Shown here: positions 7,512 to 17,309 of the stretch, one piece after another
How positions within the stretch are numbered: the first letter of the stretch is position 1
Layout: each line of letters begins with the position of its first letter
From: an uncultured bacterium
GTDB lineage: Bacteria; Bacillota; Clostridia; Lachnospirales; Lachnospiraceae
Direction: 5' to 3'
Assembly: GCA_948467735.1 (NCBI GenBank)
Contig: CAOKFN010000020.1
Span: 1-64,000, forward strand
DNA: 64,000 nucleotides
Notes under the pieces: generated by a model
What the model was told of the DNA's origin: nothing
Seen by the model: the letters and a program-made list of their open reading frames with translations, nothing else
The model's database searches: none
Translations under genes and position numbers: made by a program

Positions 7512-8978
7512 TCAATCGCTGAATAATACACGTTTTCTTTCTATCATTTCCCCGATTCTCTCGATATATTGGGCCACTTCCTTCACATTCTCGCACCGCT
7601 CAATCCGCCCGTCGGGGTATACCCTTTTGGTAATCGCCCCGGCCCCTAACGCCACGATGGTCTGCACTTCCTCCATAATCAAAATATTATATAAACCAAA
7701 TTTCCCTTCCCTCGCATAACCCACATTTTCAAAATTCCCTGACATGTTCTTCTGCCGATACAGATAATAGGGAACCAGCCCCATCTTCGCCGCGCCTTCC
7801 GCAGCAATCCTCATAGTCTCGTCCGTATTATGCAGAAGCGCAATGCGCCCGCCCGCAGCATCGTCCCTTTCTTGAATCCATTGATTCAATTTGGACGCCC
7901 GCTTAATAGCCAGAGAATGAACCGTGAGGCTGTCCGGCGCAAGCGCCGCAGCCCTGTCCATGGTATATTGCACATCTTTTTCCACTTCTCCCGGCAGACC
8001 CAGAATCAAATCCATATTGATATTGTCAAAACCTACATCCCGGGCCAGCTTATAGGCCTTCTCCACCTGTTCCACAGACGCCCTTCTGCCAATGATGTCG
8101 AGAGTCTCTTGTTTCATAGTCTGGGGATTCACGGATATCCTTGTGACGCCCTGTCGATACATCACCCGCAGCTTTTCTTCCGTAATGCTGTCCGCACGTC
8201 CGGCTTCCACAGTAAATTCCTTTACATAAGTAAAGTCAAACAGTCTCCTCAGATTGGAAATCAGCCGGTCCAGCTGTTCCGGCTCCAAAGTAGTAGGTGT
8301 GCCTCCGCCGATATAAACGCTGTCCAATGTCCTGCCTGCAAATACTTCGGACACATATTCCATCTCTCTGATCAGACAGTCAAGATACGAATCCACCTTC
8401 CTGCGATAACTGCTGATTGGAAAAGATGTAAAGGAACAATACAGGCATGTGGTAGGACAGAAGGGAATTCCGATATAAAGGCTGAACCCTCCCATGCAGT
8501 CCACCTTAGAAAGCAGTTCCCTCTCCCTCTCGGCAATATCAATGGAAAGCTGTGCTTTTTCCATGCTGACATAATGCCGTTTTCTGTAATATTCTATCAT
8601 TTCCTCCCTGCTCTTTCCCTCTTCCAGCAGGGAAAACGCAATTTTTGTGGGACGAATTCCTGTAAGATTCCCCCAAGGAAGCGTTTTTTGGGTCAATTGG
8701 CATAACGTGCAGTACAGGAATTGTTTAAAACCGTCCTTGAATCCCTCCTTAGCCGCGCCGCCTTCCCATTGCCAAGCATACTCTCTTCCATCCACGGCAA
8801 GCACCGCTCCATTCTCATCTAACCGTATCTCCATTCGGATACTTTCTTTGACATCGGCCATTCTCCCATTTCTGCTGTCCGGCGTCAGCACTCGAACCTG
8901 CTGTCCGGGATAAAATGCCCTTACAAGGGCATTCACATCATATTCAAAATTTCCCTTGTTCAGTTCCACCACCAGCAT
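7512..8978 (-). CDS. hemZ: HemZ-type coproporphyrinogen III oxidase-like radical SAM enzyme
   Basis: 488 residues. The start at 8978 follows GGAGGAAGAAAG; the six-residue extension to 8996 is not needed. The N-terminal ~160 residues are the HemZ-specific domain (NLTGIRPTKIAF). The radical SAM core begins with YIGIPFCPTTCLYCSF, giving the CxxxCxxC Fe-S ligands, then VYIGGGTPTTLEPEQL and NMDLILGLPGE, the usual SAM-binding strands of the HemN/HemZ superfamily. Characterised relatives include oxygen-independent coproporphyrinogen dehydrogenases and haem chaperones; HemZ of Firmicutes has been linked to anaerobic haem synthesis, but many members occur in organisms without a full haem pathway. No other haem gene is in the window, so the substrate is open. 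The 3' end lies next to the mobile element. Confidence 0.85.
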   Translation of the reverse strand: MLVVELNKGNFEYDVNALVRAFYPGQQVRVLTPDSRNGRMADVKESIRMEIRLDENGAVLAVDGREYAWQWEGGAAKEGFKDGFKQFLYCTLCQLTQKTLPWGNLTGIRPTKIAFSLLEEGKSREEMIEYYRKRHYVSMEKAQLSIDIAERERELLSKVDCMGGFSLYIGIPFCPTTCLYCSFTSFPISSYRRKVDSYLDCLIREMEYVSEVFAGRTLDSVYIGGGTPTTLEPEQLDRLISNLRRLFDFTYVKEFTVEAGRADSITEEKLRVMYRQGVTRISVNPQTMKQETLDIIGRRASVEQVEKAYKLARDVGFDNINMDLILGLPGEVEKDVQYTMDRAAALAPDSLTVHSLAIKRASKLNQWIQERDDAAGGRIALLHNTDETMRIAAEGAAKMGLVPYYLYRQKNMSGNFENVGYAREGKFGLYNILIMEEVQTIVALGAGAITKRVYPDGRIERCENVKEVAQYIERIGEMIERKRVLFSD

Positions 8979-9066
8979 CTTTCTTCCTCCGATCATATCA
9001 TCTTCCCCTTTGAAGCCCCGCCGTCAGAGTCAAATTCCCCTCCGCCAAGCAATTTAGCGCTCCTCT

Positions 9067-11580
9067 TCATACATAGCACCTCCGCACTGGGAATAACAGC
9101 CTTTTATAAAACGGCGCCTTCTCATACACCCTGTTTACCAGCTTGTCATGCAGTTCCCGAACCATTTGAAGCTCCTCCAAGGAAGGCTCCGTTCTTCCAA
9201 AGGCATTTTTCTCCAATATGGCGCAGAAAGCTTCATATTCCAATTCATCTGCCCATGGAGCGCTATCCAGAAACTTCCGCCGGAATTCCTCCCCCCTCAC
9301 GGCCAGCCGTTTTGAACAGCCTGCTATGTCCAGCGCTTTTCTGAGATTTCCATACAAGAGACCGATTCCTTCCCCCGTTCCCGCTCTTTCCAGACTGCTG
9401 CGCCAGCGACGTTTTCCCCTATCATACAGATACTTTCCCAGAAGAAACAATATTGCTGACAGTATGCCTATTCCAACCGCCGTGAGCCAAGGTCCCCGCT
9501 CCCTCCGAAAACAGCTTTCCCCTTGATCTTTTCCGCCGACGGTTCCAATGCCTTCTATGAATTTGGAATTTTCCTGTTTTTTCTCCGGTTCCGTCAGGTC
9601 TTCATTATTTTCTGATTCCGTCCCGGAAGACTGATTTAGCGTCCCTTCCTCCGGTTCCGCAGAAGGCGTCCCCTGAACGGGACGTTCTCCCGGCAGAACG
9701 CTCTGTTCTTCTCCCTGCGCCGTCATATTCCACTCTTCATTCTGCCATGCCGACAGACCTGCCGGAAAAGCGGCCGTCCCCGGCGTCATCTCCACAGGCA
9801 TCCATCCCGCCTGATCCAAATAAATTTCCGCCCACGCGTGAGCCTGCTTTCCCGTAAGAACAGCCGTATAATCTCCTTGAGGGTTTTCTGAAAAATCAGA
9901 AGGCGAAACCACATATCCCGTCACATACCTTGCCGGTATGCCGAAATACCGTAATGCGAGCACGCCCGCGGACGCAAAATGCACGCAGTATCCCTGATGA
10001 CTCTCAAATAAAAAATATTCCACGAAATCCGTATTTGCAGGATTTTTTCCCGCATCCAGATTATAAACCGCCTGACGCCCCAATAATTTTGCAATGTCCA
10101 GAGCACATAGGTATTCATTGTCCGTTCTGATATTTTCCTGTTCCAGCCATTCCGTAAGCAGCGGAAGCTGCTCCTCGGGATATGCCAGAAAATTATCATA
10201 GACATACTGACGATACTGACGCTCTATTTTGTCCCACTGCCCCGTCAGCGCCCGGAATTCCCCGGCTTCCGCCGGAAAACGATAGCGAAACTCATAGAGG
10301 CTGCTTTTGCGGGCCACACTGCCGTCGCCATGTACTTGGAAATCTTCCGTGAGCAATGCGCCGTAAGGATAGATACTGTAACTGCCTCTTCCGCCCAGCT
10401 CTTCAATTGTGATATGCCCTGTTCCAATACCGTCCTGCCTCTGATTTCCCGCCGCTTCATAACTGATATTTACCAGCACCCCATAGTTTTCCGGCAGCTC
10501 CAAATGATTCTTTTTGTAGTAGCTTTCCAAATGGTAATCCCTTTGAGCCTCCCATGCGGTTTTCCCGTATATGCCGCCCACAAATCCTTTTAAGTATAAT
10601 ATTCCCTGTGGAATACTGTCCACCGTCACGGAATATGCATCCGCCGACGTCTGTGAGAATATACTAGTACGGTTTAACGTCCCTGTCACATCCACTCCCG
10701 TACCGGTTCCCACATCGGAAAACGCACTCTTCAAGCCGGGAATCCACTCCTCATTCACCACCTTATAGAACTGTTCTCTTTCTGCCGCTATTTGGGCATA
10801 TTTCTCGTCCAGCATCGGCAGACAATAAAAATAGGCGATTCCCATTATCCCCCCTGCCAAAACTGCCGATACCCCTGCGGCCCAAACCCCGGCTAGAGGA
10901 ACCGCTTCAAAATCCTTCTGCACAATCGCCGCCATCAACCCCAAAACACAGATGGCAAGAATCCGGATATCGGGAAAGTTATCCAAAGAACAGGCCATGG
11001 CAAACCACAGAATATGGCCCGTAACCAAGCCGAAGAATCTGTCCCGGTACCAGCAATAACCCGCCAGCATTTCCAGCGGAAACCACGCAAACAGTACGCT
11101 CCCCGTCACAAGCAGAGTCTTATGTTCCCAAAGCCATCCTGCCTCCTCCATCATCCTTAAACTGTCCGGCCAAGGAATATGAAGCTGATAATAGGCATTC
11201 CATCTCCCCACCGCATTCTGCAGCGCCAGAGAAAGGCCGCAGCCCAATTCCTTTCTGAAGAGGAATGCCAGCAGAGCATACGCCATAACGCTCACTGCCG
11301 CACACAGCAGAGTTCTTTTTCTACTTCCCTTACGCCATATCACAACCGCTGTCACACAAAACAGCAGCAGTCCTGCCCAAAATACCACTCTGTTCAAAGC
11401 CGCGTCCGAATCCATCTTCCACGCCATAGAAATATTACTTCCAAAATGATAGCTCGGCGAACCGTCGTCCCCCCAAGCCGTACTCCATGGAATTTTTAAT
11501 ACTTCGATGCAGGAGCCTGCAATCCCCACGCTGTTTACAGCCAACAGCAATATATCAAAGAAACGCCTTAATTTATTCAT
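9067..11580 (-). CDS. Transglutaminase-like multipass membrane protein
   Basis: About 837 residues. The start at 11580 overlaps the stop of the DUF58 gene by 8 nt (ATGAATAA), suggesting translational coupling. The N-terminal third has several membrane helices. The extracytoplasmic middle has the transglutaminase core: HQGYCVHFASAGVLALRYFG (Cys), AHAWAEIYLDQAGWMPVEMTP (His and Asp/Glu). A further helix (WLTAVGIGILSAILFLLGKY) precedes a cytoplasmic C-terminal DUF4129-like region rich in Arg, Glu and Leu. This is the usual partner of MoxR and DUF58 genes, and the trio is thought to act on cell-envelope proteins. The substrate is unknown. Confidence 0.85.
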   Translation of the reverse strand: MNKLRRFFDILLLAVNSVGIAGSCIEVLKIPWSTAWGDDGSPSYHFGSNISMAWKMDSDAALNRVVFWAGLLLFCVTAVVIWRKGSRKRTLLCAAVSVMAYALLAFLFRKELGCGLSLALQNAVGRWNAYYQLHIPWPDSLRMMEEAGWLWEHKTLLVTGSVLFAWFPLEMLAGYCWYRDRFFGLVTGHILWFAMACSLDNFPDIRILAICVLGLMAAIVQKDFEAVPLAGVWAAGVSAVLAGGIMGIAYFYCLPMLDEKYAQIAAEREQFYKVVNEEWIPGLKSAFSDVGTGTGVDVTGTLNRTSIFSQTSADAYSVTVDSIPQGILYLKGFVGGIYGKTAWEAQRDYHLESYYKKNHLELPENYGVLVNISYEAAGNQRQDGIGTGHITIEELGGRGSYSIYPYGALLTEDFQVHGDGSVARKSSLYEFRYRFPAEAGEFRALTGQWDKIERQYRQYVYDNFLAYPEEQLPLLTEWLEQENIRTDNEYLCALDIAKLLGRQAVYNLDAGKNPANTDFVEYFLFESHQGYCVHFASAGVLALRYFGIPARYVTGYVVSPSDFSENPQGDYTAVLTGKQAHAWAEIYLDQAGWMPVEMTPGTAAFPAGLSAWQNEEWNMTAQGEEQSVLPGERPVQGTPSAEPEEGTLNQSSGTESENNEDLTEPEKKQENSKFIEGIGTVGGKDQGESCFRRERGPWLTAVGIGILSAILFLLGKYLYDRGKRRWRSSLERAGTGEGIGLLYGNLRKALDIAGCSKRLAVRGEEFRRKFLDSAPWADELEYEAFCAILEKNAFGRTEPSLEELQMVRELHDKLVNRVYEKAPFYKRLLFPVRRCYV

Positions 11581-12586
11581 ATACACACTGTTCTCCAAAA
11601 TACAGTCTGCAATCCTCTTCCATATGACAGCCATTCTGCATGAAAAATATTTCCGGTGAAAAGTTCTCCTCCCCTGCAAAAACCTGCCCTGTTCCTTTGT
11701 GCATCAACATGAAATATATCCATGTCTGCAAAGCCTCCATGTCCTTAACATCATATTTCCAAAATCTGCCTTCCTGCCGCCATACCACCTCCGGCATTAT
11801 CCTGACAGCCTGATTTCCTTCCGCCAGCAGGCTCAAGAACGAACACGCCCTGTCAAGATACCTGTCCCATTCTTCGGCCCGTTTCCTGAAATCCTCCGAA
11901 AAATTTAAAAATATGGTCAAAGAATCCTTCTGCTCAAATTCCCTGACCTGAAGCTCGCCTGCCTTCGCCGATAATTTCCAATAAACCATGTGAAGCCTGT
12001 CGCCCGGCTGATAATCTCTCACCGTCATATCTTGGTCCCTCTCCTCCGCCATCATCTTGGAAAGACCGGACATATCTATTACTCCTTCTGAAATCGGCGT
12101 TATCACCGGGACAATACAGACCTCCACCGCCTCTTCCCTCTTCATTGGAAGCAGAAAAAGTCCCAGATAATCACATACCTTAGCCTTCATAATACGAAAC
12201 TCCGCCCGGCCGCAATGGAGGGCGTCAAGCTCCAAGGTAACTTTCTCACAGCCTCGCCCGAAGCCGCACAGAAGCCTCTTCTGTCTTATTTCTTTCTCCC
12301 CGGGTACGCTCCAGCAGACTGTCACAAACACTCGCGACAACGGAACAATTCCCCTATTCACTATTGTCATGCAGATGTTTACCGTCTCGCCCCGCGTCAC
12401 ATAATCCTGCGCTGTCTCCAGCTCCACTCTGCACAAAAATGCCTTTGGCACTAAAAGCAGGAGGCAGGCAATGGGAATACAGACGATACAGCAGAACAGG
12501 AAACGCAGGCCCTGAAAGTCATAGAGCATCATGAAATAACCGCCCGCTGCCAAGAGCAGCAGATAACATACTCTTCTTCCGGTCAT
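11573..12586 (-). CDS. DUF58 domain protein
   Basis: 338 residues. The start at 12586 is chosen because it forms an ATGA overlap with the MoxR stop and has AGAGG 7 nt upstream; a start six bases earlier is possible. Two N-terminal membrane helices precede an immunoglobulin-like region and the DUF58 signature around residues 185-225 (DMTVRDYQPGDRLHMVYWKL, then SAKAGELQVREFEQ). The C-terminal part has a von Willebrand A-like fold in this family. It is the middle gene of the conserved MoxR-DUF58-transglutaminase operon and probably works as a membrane adaptor for the MoxR ATPase. Confidence 0.88.
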   Translation of the reverse strand: MTGRRVCYLLLLAAGGYFMMLYDFQGLRFLFCCIVCIPIACLLLLVPKAFLCRVELETAQDYVTRGETVNICMTIVNRGIVPLSRVFVTVCWSVPGEKEIRQKRLLCGFGRGCEKVTLELDALHCGRAEFRIMKAKVCDYLGLFLLPMKREEAVEVCIVPVITPISEGVIDMSGLSKMMAEERDQDMTVRDYQPGDRLHMVYWKLSAKAGELQVREFEQKDSLTIFLNFSEDFRKRAEEWDRYLDRACSFLSLLAEGNQAVRIMPEVVWRQEGRFWKYDVKDMEALQTWIYFMLMHKGTGQVFAGEENFSPEIFFMQNGCHMEEDCRLYFGEQCVYE

Positions 12587-13554
12587 CCCCATGCCTCTTT
12601 AGATGTCGTCCGTCGGCCCGGCTGAGGTTCTTTTACCTGCGCCAGCACCTCTCTCAATATATCTGCCGCTCTCATTCCGTTCACCCTTGCCTTCTGATTT
12701 AGTCTGATTCGATGAATTCCTACATCATAAAATGCTTTTCCCACATCCCTTGGTACGACATAATCGCGATTCCCAAGCCATGCATATGCTCTGGCCATTC
12801 TGCCTAACGCCAGCGTTCTCCGGGGACTTAAGCCAAGCTCCGAACACCCATGTTCTCTGGTGGCGGACGACAGCATTACCATATATCTGTAAATATCATC
12901 ATGAATAAACACATTTTCTGTTTCTCTCTGCATAGCCAGCAGCTCTTCCCCGTTCATAACGGATTCCGTCCCATCCAGCGGCCTGCCTCCCTGTCGGCTT
13001 TTTAACATCATGATTTCATCCTCCGGCCGGGGATATCCCATACTGATACAAATTAAAAACCTGTCCATCTGCGCCTCCGGCAGTCTTTGGGTGCCAAAAG
13101 ATCCCACCGGATTCTGTGTCGCAAGCACAATAAAAGGACGGGGCACCTGTCTGGTAACACCGTCAACGGTTACATTTCCCTCCTCCATAACCTCCAAAAG
13201 AGCGGACTGGGTCTTGGGGGAGGTTCTATTGATTTCATCCGCAAGCAGCAAATTACACATTACCGCCCCCGGATAGTACACAAAATTCTCCGTTTCCTTT
13301 TGATACATGGAAAAGCCTGTGATATCGGACGGCATCACATCGGGAGTAAACTGTACCCTGTTGGATTTCAGTCCCATAGCCTTGGAAAATGCAAGCGCCA
13401 TCTCTGTCTTGCCCACCCCGGGGACATCCTCCAAGAGTACATTTCCTCCGGCCAAAATGGCCGCCATGACTTTCTCGATACAATCATCCTTTCCTAAGAT
13501 TACCTTTTTCACTTCCTCCATAACCTGAAGTGCTTTCCTGCTCTTCTCTTCCAT
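12583..13554 (-). CDS. MoxR-family AAA+ ATPase
   Basis: 323 residues. Walker A is LLEDVPGVGKTEMALA near residue 45, Walker B is NLLLADEINRTSPKTQSALL near 110, sensor 1 is IVLATQNPVGSFGTQRLPEA, and the MoxR lid domain follows (LSPRRTLALGRMARAYAWLG). MoxR ATPases act as chaperones in assembly or activation of protein complexes, usually with von Willebrand A-domain partners such as the DUF58 protein encoded next. The gene starts 33 nt after the MBL hydrolase gene and overlaps the DUF58 gene by 4 nt. The substrate is unknown. Confidence 0.92.
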   Translation of the reverse strand: MEEKSRKALQVMEEVKKVILGKDDCIEKVMAAILAGGNVLLEDVPGVGKTEMALAFSKAMGLKSNRVQFTPDVMPSDITGFSMYQKETENFVYYPGAVMCNLLLADEINRTSPKTQSALLEVMEEGNVTVDGVTRQVPRPFIVLATQNPVGSFGTQRLPEAQMDRFLICISMGYPRPEDEIMMLKSRQGGRPLDGTESVMNGEELLAMQRETENVFIHDDIYRYMVMLSSATREHGCSELGLSPRRTLALGRMARAYAWLGNRDYVVPRDVGKAFYDVGIHRIRLNQKARVNGMRAADILREVLAQVKEPQPGRRTTSKEAWG

Positions 13555-13587
13555 TTTCTTTTCCAGCTTTACCTGACTGATTTCTTC

Positions 13588-14250
13588 TCAAACGCAAAAA
13601 GGATTATTCTCTTTCTCGTGTCCAATTGTAGTGCTGTCGCCATGTCCGGGATATACCCTTGTATCTTCCGGAAGGACAAATAATTTCTCTTTGATGGAAC
13701 GCACCAAGGTTCCCATGCTTCCGGTAGGGAAATCCGTCCTGCCCACGGACCCTTCAAACAAAGTATCCCCCGACACCAATATTTTGGCATCCTCAAAATA
13801 GTAGCAGACGCCTCCTGCGGTATGTCCGGGCGTCGCAATCACCCTGCATTTCATGCCTGCCAGCGCAATCTCATCCCCATCCTTCACATATACATCCGCA
13901 TGGACCGCGCAGGCTCTCCCCGCCTGTTCCGATACATTCATCCGGACATTTTTCAGCAATTCCCGCTCATTCTCGCAGGCATATGCCTTTACCGGTTCCA
14001 ACCCCTCTGCTTCTGCCGCCGCGTTTGCCGCATCCCGCAGCGCGTCCAATCCCCAGATATGATCAAAATGTCCGTGTGTCAGCAAAATACCGACGATATG
14101 AAATCCGTTTTTTCGCAGCGCGTCATATATTTTCGCCCCCTGATCCGCAGGATCCACCACAATCGCCTCATGCTCTCCCTCACGATATAAAAAATAACAG
14201 TTTGTCTGACACACTCCCATAACCATACGTCCGATTTTTATTTCTGCCAT
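13588..14250 (-). CDS. MBL-fold metallo-hydrolase (glyoxalase II-like)
   Basis: 220 residues, close to the normal size of short glyoxalase II-like hydrolases. Metal ligands are visible: THGHFDHIWG (HxHxDH), TPGHTAGGVCYYF, VSGDTLFEGSVGRTD and the terminal VYPGHGDSTTIGHE. Such enzymes hydrolyse thioesters such as S-lactoylglutathione analogues or other small esters; clostridia usually lack glutathione, so the physiological substrate is uncertain. It lies 87 nt downstream of rel and 33 nt upstream of the MoxR gene on the same strand. The rel-MBL hydrolase neighbourhood is common in Clostridia. Confidence 0.9.
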   Translation of the reverse strand: MAEIKIGRMVMGVCQTNCYFLYREGEHEAIVVDPADQGAKIYDALRKNGFHIVGILLTHGHFDHIWGLDALRDAANAAAEAEGLEPVKAYACENERELLKNVRMNVSEQAGRACAVHADVYVKDGDEIALAGMKCRVIATPGHTAGGVCYYFEDAKILVSGDTLFEGSVGRTDFPTGSMGTLVRSIKEKLFVLPEDTRVYPGHGDSTTIGHEKENNPFCV

Positions 14251-14337
14251 AATCCCCGTCTCCTTCTCTTAACCTAATACCTCGCCCTGCTTCCATCCGC
14301 CTGACGGCGCCCCGGAAGAATCGCCCCAGTCCTTCTG

Positions 14338-16680
14338 TCAGCCCGTGGTTCTCTCTATATCCAGCACGCTTTCGATTCCACGAATTTTATCTATTAATCG
14401 GTTCAGCTCTTCCCTTCCCTCCACCTCAAAGGTAAGCTGCAATGTGGCGATTCCCTGCTTGTTCGTCCGGGAATTTATGGAATTAATGCTGATATTCCTC
14501 TCTGTCACTGCCTTTGATATATCAACCAAAAGACCCTTGCGGTCATTTGCATAAATCTGAACTACCGCCGTATATTTTCCCTGTGTTTCTTCCGACTGCC
14601 ATTCCGCGTCGATAACGCGCGCCCGTTCTATCTCGGGCAGATTCATCATATTGACGCAGTCCGTCCGGTGAATGGTTATCCCCCGCCCTCTGGTGACAAA
14701 ACCGACAATCTCGTCCCCCGGCACAGGAGAACAGCATTTGGAAAAACGCACGGACAAATCCGCAATGCCCCTTACCACAATACCGCTTTTGCCCCTCATC
14801 AACGCAGGTTTTGCCGAAACGGCGGCGCCCGCCTCCGCAATGCTTGCCAGAACCTCTTCGTTTGTCATTTCTTTTTTGTGATCTCTGTCGTAGAGTTCCA
14901 GCATCTTGTTGACAATCTGTCCTTCTTTTAAAGCGCCGTGGCCAATGGCCGCCAGCACGGAATCCCAATCGCGGAATCCGTATTTGCGCATAATCGCATC
15001 CATATATTCGGTTTTGGACAGCTCCGGAAGATTGACGGATCTTGTCTTACAGTAATTGGCTAACAGTTCCTTTCCCTTGACGATATTGTCTTCCTTCAGT
15101 TCATTTTTAAACCACTGGTTGATTTTGTTCTTGGCCTGCGTACTTTTGACCACATTCAGCCAATCCCGGCTGGGCCCCTTTGAATTCTGGGAGGTGATTA
15201 TTTCAATACGGTCGCCGTTTTTGATTTCATAATCAATGGTTACTAATTTATCGTTGACTCTTGCCCCCACCATCCGATTTCCCACTGCGGAATGGATGCT
15301 GTATGCAAAATCAATGGTGGTAGAGCCTGCGGGCAGATTTTTCACCTCTCCGTTGGGCGTAAAGCAATACACATTGTCGGAAAATAAGTCAAGGTCGTTT
15401 TTCAACAGCTTCAGAAATTCCCTGTTATCCGACAAATCCTGCTGCCACTCCAGAATCTGCCGCAGCCATGACAGCTTTGCCTCCTCCTGAGCTTCCACCT
15501 TCCTGCCGTCCGACGCCTCTTTATATTTCCAGTGAGCCGCAATGCCGTACTCCGCCGCTTTGTGCATTTCAAACGTCCGAATCTGTATCTCGAAGGGCTG
15601 GCCGGAACTGCCGATCAGCGTAGTATGCAGCGACTGATACATGTTGGCCTTGGGCATGGCGATATAATCCTTAAATCGCCCCGGAATCGGCTTATACATC
15701 TCATGAATCACTCCAAGGGCCGCATAGCAGTCCTTGATCGTATCCACAATAATCCGCACCGCGAACAAATCATAAATCTGATCCAGCGTTTTATTCTGAT
15801 TCTTCATCTTTTTATATATGCTGAAAAAATGCTTTACACGTCCATCAATTTTCGCCTTGATGCCCGCCTTTTGGATATGCTCGCTGACTTCGTCCACTAT
15901 GCTTTGAATATACTTTTCCCGAACGCTTTTGCGCACCGCAATTTTTTCTACCAAATCATAATAAACATTCGGCTCCAGATATTTTAAAGATAAGTCGTCC
16001 AATTCTGTCTTGATTTTGCTGATACCAAGCCTCTGGGCAATCGGGCAGTAGATTTCCAAGGTTTCCTTGGCAATTCTCTGTCTGCTTTCCGGGCTTTTGT
16101 ATTTTAAAGTGCGCATATTGTGCAGTCTGTCGGCCAGTTTAATCAAAATCACACGGATATCCTTGGCCATGGCCAAAAACATTTTACGAAGGTTTTCCGC
16201 CTGCATTTCCAGCTTCTCATCCACCTGATCCGCTCCTGTGGAAAGCGGAAGCTTTTCCAGCTTGGTGACGCCGTCCACCAAAAGCGCCACATCGCTCCCG
16301 AACTCCTTCTGCAAATCTTCATCCGTCATGATGGTATCTTCCACCACATCATGCAGGATGCCCGCCACAATGGTTTCCTTATCCAGCTCCAAATCTGCCA
16401 AGATAATCGCCACATCCAGCGGGTGGATGATATAAGGCTCTCCCGATTTGCGGAATTGGTTCTTATGCGCCTCTGCAGCAGTCTTGTAAGCTTTTTCGAT
16501 CATGGAAATGTCATCGCTGGGATGATATTTGTGTACGCGCTGAACAAGCTCCTGATACAGTTCGTCAGGATTCACGAATTCTTGAGGTTCACTCATCTTT
16601 CCGTCGTCAAAAATGCCTTCCTTTTTTTCTTCCGCCATAAATCTCCACACTTTCCTGCCGCTTTGTAATTCCGCTGCCAT
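14338..16680 (-). CDS. rel: Bifunctional (p)ppGpp synthetase/hydrolase Rel
   Basis: 780 residues from 16680; an alternative ATG at 16638 also has a ribosome site (GGAG, 5-6 nt) and would remove 14 residues. Domains in order: HD hydrolase (EPYIIHPLDVAIILADLELD, then AGILHDVVEDT), RelA/SpoT synthetase (GRVKHFFSIYKKMKNQ, DLFAVRIIVDT), TGS (VYCFTPNGEVKNLPAGSTTI), a zinc-finger/helical region with CCSPVPGDEIVGFVTRGRGI, and a C-terminal ACT domain (VVQIYANDRKGLLVDISKAV). The intact HD motif indicates hydrolase activity as well as synthesis. It makes and degrades the stringent-response alarmone in the cytoplasm. It follows apt by 29 nt; a probable c-di-AMP-sensing CBS protein is two genes upstream. 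Confidence 0.95.
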   Translation of the reverse strand: MAAELQSGRKVWRFMAEEKKEGIFDDGKMSEPQEFVNPDELYQELVQRVHKYHPSDDISMIEKAYKTAAEAHKNQFRKSGEPYIIHPLDVAIILADLELDKETIVAGILHDVVEDTIMTDEDLQKEFGSDVALLVDGVTKLEKLPLSTGADQVDEKLEMQAENLRKMFLAMAKDIRVILIKLADRLHNMRTLKYKSPESRQRIAKETLEIYCPIAQRLGISKIKTELDDLSLKYLEPNVYYDLVEKIAVRKSVREKYIQSIVDEVSEHIQKAGIKAKIDGRVKHFFSIYKKMKNQNKTLDQIYDLFAVRIIVDTIKDCYAALGVIHEMYKPIPGRFKDYIAMPKANMYQSLHTTLIGSSGQPFEIQIRTFEMHKAAEYGIAAHWKYKEASDGRKVEAQEEAKLSWLRQILEWQQDLSDNREFLKLLKNDLDLFSDNVYCFTPNGEVKNLPAGSTTIDFAYSIHSAVGNRMVGARVNDKLVTIDYEIKNGDRIEIITSQNSKGPSRDWLNVVKSTQAKNKINQWFKNELKEDNIVKGKELLANYCKTRSVNLPELSKTEYMDAIMRKYGFRDWDSVLAAIGHGALKEGQIVNKMLELYDRDHKKEMTNEEVLASIAEAGAAVSAKPALMRGKSGIVVRGIADLSVRFSKCCSPVPGDEIVGFVTRGRGITIHRTDCVNMMNLPEIERARVIDAEWQSEETQGKYTAVVQIYANDRKGLLVDISKAVTERNISINSINSRTNKQGIATLQLTFEVEGREELNRLIDKIRGIESVLDIERTTG

Positions 16681-16709
16681 AACGGCCCTCTTATCCGAAC
16701 CGTTACGTT

Positions 16710-17240
16710 TTACTTTCCCGGATAACAGATTGCAGATTCCAGACGATATCCTGCAATTTTTTCACGCCCCTTCAGTCCGGCCAATTCCATCAGCACCACA
16801 ACTCCGGCCACCTGACCGCCCAGCTGTTCGATCAGCTGAATCATCGCTTCGGTGGTACCGCCGGTTGCGATCAAATCATCCACAATCAGCACCTTCTGTC
16901 CGGGCTTGATGCTGTCCTTATGCATTTCAATGGACGCCTGACCATACTCCAGATCATAAGAAATGGACACGGTCTCCCTAGGAAGCTTTCCTGCTTTACG
17001 AATCAATACAAAAGGCTTTTTATTATTATAAGCAATGGGCGTTCCAAAGATAAATCCTCTCGACTCCGGTCCTGCCACCACATCATAATCCAAATCCTTA
17101 ATTTTTTCCTGCATAGTATCTATAGCGAGCTGCAGCCCCGCCGCATCCTGCAGAACACTTGTCACATCACGGAAAATAATACCCTTCTCAGGAAAATCCG
17201 GTATGCTTACCACATATTCTTCCAATTTCTTCTCACTCAT
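16710..17240 (-). CDS. apt: Adenine phosphoribosyltransferase
   Basis: 176 residues, the usual family length. The PRPP-binding loop is VLIVDDLIATGGTTEAMIQL near residue 120, with IPDFPEKGIIFRDVT at the N-terminus and VVAGPESRGFIFG in between, all characteristic of Apt. It converts adenine and PRPP to AMP and pyrophosphate in purine salvage. The apt-rel gene order is conserved in Firmicutes and links salvage to alarmone metabolism. The start (ATG, 17240) has AGGAG-like sequence nearby. It is in an apparent operon with rel (29 nt gap) and the CBS gene (69 nt gap). Confidence 0.96.
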   Translation of the reverse strand: MSEKKLEEYVVSIPDFPEKGIIFRDVTSVLQDAAGLQLAIDTMQEKIKDLDYDVVAGPESRGFIFGTPIAYNNKKPFVLIRKAGKLPRETVSISYDLEYGQASIEMHKDSIKPGQKVLIVDDLIATGGTTEAMIQLIEQLGGQVAGVVVLMELAGLKGREKIAGYRLESAICYPGK

Positions 17241-17309
17241 AATGATTACACCTCTCCTATGTATTTATACTCTTATCAAGACGCGCAGACAGCACGAATA
17301 ACCTGCCGT

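Noticed and set aside
7372..7596. Minus-strand 74-residue frame at the element boundary
   Set aside because: It overlaps the 3' end of hemZ and the TTGTTGGAC repeats, and lacks a ribosome site.
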